In this document: positions 63,335 through 64,000 of the stretch, piece after piece
Layout of the letters: each line of letters begins with the position of its first letter
Position numbering within the stretch: position 1 is the stretch's first letter
Assembly: GCF_035917415.1 (NCBI RefSeq)
Contig: NZ_CP109073.1
Span: forward strand, 3,370,501-3,434,500
Direction: 5' to 3'
Length of the DNA: 64,000 bases
Origin: Streptomyces sp. NBC_01803
GTDB taxonomy: Bacteria > Actinomycetota > Actinomycetes > Streptomycetales > Streptomycetaceae
The notes under the pieces: generated by a model
What the model saw: only the letters and a program-made list of their open reading frames with translations
Told to the model about the DNA's origin: nothing
The model's database searches: none
Made by a program: the position numbers and the translations under genes

Positions 63335-63411
63335 GAGTTCCTCTCCTTGTCGGCCGGGGTGCGGCAAGGGACGGCAAGGGGCCGTCCCTCATGACGCCGG
63401 ACACCTCGGCA

Positions 63412-63425
63412 GTGCTATCAGTCAC
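63412..63425. promoter_or_regulatory. candidate Crp operator upstream of crp
   Basis: GTGCTATCAGTCAC matches the Streptomyces Crp site GTG(N6)GNCAC exactly and lies 77 bp upstream of the crp start, suggesting autoregulation or control of the divergent nth side. Confidence 0.5.
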
Positions 63426-63599
63426 AAGTTTGACGTACCGGGACAGCCGTGCACACGCCAGGTCCCCTTTCGTGGGCCGAATCCCCGGGGAGCCGGGCGA
63501 ATGTCGGCGGTCCCGTTTACGCTGGCCGGGTGGTCAACAGGCACGTGGTGCGTATGGGGCAGGACGGGACCACGATGCGAGAGAGGGAGGGCCGGGCGG

Positions 63600-64000
63600 G
63601 TGAGCGCAGCCCAGGATTCCGCTGAGAGCGAACGTCGTGCGACCGGGCGGGTGAGCGGAGCGACCGCGGTGGGTGCCAAGGGCGCCGCCGTCGGCCCCGG
63701 CGCCGGTCCCGGTCGCGGGGCAGGTCCGGGTCCCGCGGCGGGTCCGGGTGCCGATACCGGCGCCGGTGGCCGCGCGGCGAAGCCGGAGACCCGGCTCGGC
63801 ATGATCCGCCGGGCCCGCAAGATCAACCGGACGCTGTCCGAGGTGTATTACTACGCCCATCCCGAGCTCGATTTCGAGAGTTCCTTCGAGCTGCTGGTGG
63901 CCACGGTCCTGTCCGCCCAGACGACCGACCTGAGGGTGAATCAGACGACGCCCGCCCTCTTCGCCGCCTATCCGACCCCCGAGGACATGGCCGCCGCCGA
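63600..64000 (+). CDS. nth: endonuclease III, N-terminal part (3' end outside window)
   Basis: 133 codons visible from the GTG at 63600. A Gly/Pro/Ala-rich lead (~60 aa) precedes the glycosylase core: RRARKINRTLSEVYYYAHPE, LDFESSFELLVATVLSAQTT, DLRVNQTTPALFAAYPTPED. The HhH, catalytic Lys/Asp and Fe-S Cys cluster lie beyond 64000. Excises oxidised pyrimidines. Confidence 0.93.
   Translation, partial: MSAAQDSAESERRATGRVSGATAVGAKGAAVGPGAGPGRGAGPGPAAGPGADTGAGGRAAKPETRLGMIRRARKINRTLSEVYYYAHPELDFESSFELLVATVLSAQTTDLRVNQTTPALFAAYPTPEDMAAA

Noticed and set aside
63391..63603. 70-codon ORF between crp and nth
   Set aside because: No RBS, no domain; it overlaps the presumed promoter region and the nth start.

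Overview
The sequence is about 70% GC, with Streptomyces-type codon use, many GTG starts, ATGA/GTGA start-stop couplings, rare TTA codons, WhiB, HelR and RepSA family proteins, and a conserved chromosomal gene set (tRNA-Ser, ffs, dnaX, ybaB, recR, ask, SURF1, two ArsA-like ATPases, wblA, class A PBP, yqeY, tRNA-Pro, crp, nth). I read it as a Streptomyces or close relative chromosome in which conserved blocks alternate with accessory DNA.

Layout: (1) 1-6547 is one translationally coupled operon: MFS exporter end, SAM methyltransferase, substrate-binding lipoprotein, two permeases and one fused double ATPase, a nickel/peptide-type ABC importer possibly serving a metallophore. (2) 6.6-13.7 kb is scarred accessory DNA: polyprenyl synthase, glycosyltransferase, flavoprotein and AraC remnants, an ECF41 sigma factor with its DoxX partner, and an intact helR preceded by a rifamycin-associated element. 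(3) 13.9-22.6 kb holds a type VII-secretion-type polymorphic toxin gene split in two by a 6.3-kb serine-integrase/RepSA element; joining the halves at a 5-bp core restores one in-frame ORF of about 527 codons. Two DUF4279 genes follow the toxin end and are candidate immunity genes. (4) 22.7-25.8 kb carries remains of an FxLD lanthipeptide locus, a class IV aminotransferase, and a dead tyrosine integrase against tRNA-Ser.

(5) 25.8-30.1 kb is housekeeping: tRNA-Ser, SRP RNA, dnaX, ybaB, recR, DUF5063 gene. (6) 30.2-39.2 kb is accessory: a SpoIIE-type phosphatase, then a two-gene NLR-like system in which a small effector-like protein and a 1455-aa STAND/WD40 protein share a near-identical motif resembling bacterial amyloid signalling sequences, then a cupin/TetR divergon with twin palindromic operators. 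(7) 39.4-53.6 kb is core: aspartate kinase with an internal beta-subunit start, ECF sigma plus membrane partner, SURF1, S9 peptidase, RidA, ArsA pair, wblA, PBP, YqeY, metallophosphoesterase, tRNA-Pro. (8) 53.7-60.0 kb is a defence-type island after tRNA-Pro: a second STAND ATPase, a phosphorothioate-DNA-sensing HNH nuclease, a CopG/PIN toxin-antitoxin pair, a gene broken in three places and an IS30 remnant. (9) 60.0-64.0 kb returns to core: MarR, NUDIX, MBL hydrolase, Crp and the start of nth.

Both STAND genes, the serine integrase and repSA each contain an in-frame TTA codon, so defence and mobility genes here may depend on the developmental tRNA bldA.
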